In this document: positions 5,375-5,665 of the stretch, one piece after another
Layout: each line of letters starts with the position of its first letter
Numbering within the stretch: the stretch's first letter is position 1
Source: Methylomicrobium sp.
Lineage (GTDB): Bacteria; Pseudomonadota; Gammaproteobacteria; Methylococcales; Methylomonadaceae
Assembly (NCBI GenBank): GCA_007135635.1
Contig: SLIO01000467.1
Location: 1 to 5,665 of the forward strand
Length of the DNA: 5,665 bases
Reading direction: 5' to 3'
Notes under the pieces: model-generated
The model's input: only the letters and a program-made list of their open reading frames with translations
Databases searched by the model: none
Told to the model about the DNA's origin: nothing
Made by a program: the position numbers and the translations under genes

Positions 5375-5665
5375 GGCGGCGCTTGCTTTGCGGAATGTCC
5401 GTGACTTGGCCGCCGTCTCGAGATGCGCGAATTAGATCGGCCATGACAGATGCCGGAAATTTGAGGGCTTTATCCGCCGCCATCGCCCGCAGCCGTATCA
5501 CGCCGGTCGTGGTTTCTTCGCTGCCGCCGATCATATCGTCCAGTAACTCTCGGCGATTTTTATGCAGTTCGCTGACCAAGTCGGCGCCATCGTCCATCGT
5601 GAGTTGCGGTCGGTGATCCAGCGACTTTTCGATGTGGCGGTAATAGGTGTCGTTGTCTTCGCCTC
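5364..5665 (-). pseudogene. ahcY: Fragment of S-adenosylhomocysteine hydrolase, 3' end lost
   Basis: The minus strand is open from the window edge to a TAA at 5364-5366. Positions 5665-5454 encode an unmistakable internal AhcY segment: GEDNDTYYRHIEKSLDHRPQ, then TMDDGADLVSELHK, then IGGSEETTTGVIRLRAMAAD and ALKFP. This is the shorter (about 420-residue) form of the enzyme, roughly residues 95-190. It carries the substrate-site Asp (DDGADL) and Glu (EETTTG) equivalents of the mammalian enzyme. In intact enzymes KFP is followed by a segment like VIAVNDA-TK--FDN-YG, which supplies the catalytic Lys and Asp, and then by the NAD-binding domain. Here 29 unrelated residues (ASVMADLIRASRDGGQ at the start) and a stop replace all of that, so the product cannot be an active hydrolase. 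Cause: truncated duplicate, rearrangement or assembly chimera. Confidence 0.85.

Noticed and set aside
5371..5616. 81-codon plus-strand frame after the permease
   Set aside because: It is the antisense of the AhcY fragment, whose minus-strand reading is unmistakable.

Overview
The window reads as chromosomal DNA of a gammaproteobacterium with mid-range GC. The proteins look like those of Methylococcales and related groups, but that placement rests on overall protein character and recalled repeat motifs, not on any search. Seven protein genes are supported: six complete and one broken fragment at the right edge.

Left edge (1-248): there is no credible gene. The stretch holds a possible edge of a dispersed intergenic repeat (1-51), two short dyads (88-108 and 113-125), and a compact element of two back-to-back perfect palindromes (160-206). 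This element lies just downstream of a LysR-type regulator gene (249-1151, minus strand).

Centre: the regulator is divergent from azoR (1258-1860), an FMN-dependent NADH:quinone/azo reductase. Downstream on the same strand are a secreted YceI-family lipid-binding protein (1977-2543) and a pirin-family cupin with an intact metal site (2599-3456). A divergent LysR gene beside AzoR and pirin suggests a quinone or electrophile response module; the inducer cannot be read from the sequence.

Right: an ABC-2 type export pair follows, an ATPase (3642-4616) and a permease (4613-5374), resembling the YadG/YadH and drug/polysaccharide exporter class. The 185-base gap between pirin and the ATPase gene is bridged exactly by three tiny open frames (25, 17 and 22 codons). 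Each starts on an ATGA that overlaps the stop before it, and the last stop overlaps the ATPase start. With a five-codon leader before pirin and the ATPase/permease junction, that makes six ATGA stop/start overlaps in a row from 2585 to 4616. It looks like a termination-reinitiation relay joining pirin to the transporter, and is the most unusual signal here.

Right edge: on the minus strand, 5454-5665 encodes an internal piece of S-adenosylhomocysteine hydrolase (AhcY). Its homology stops abruptly and is followed by 29 unrelated residues and a stop. This is a broken gene, a rearrangement junction or an assembly chimera.
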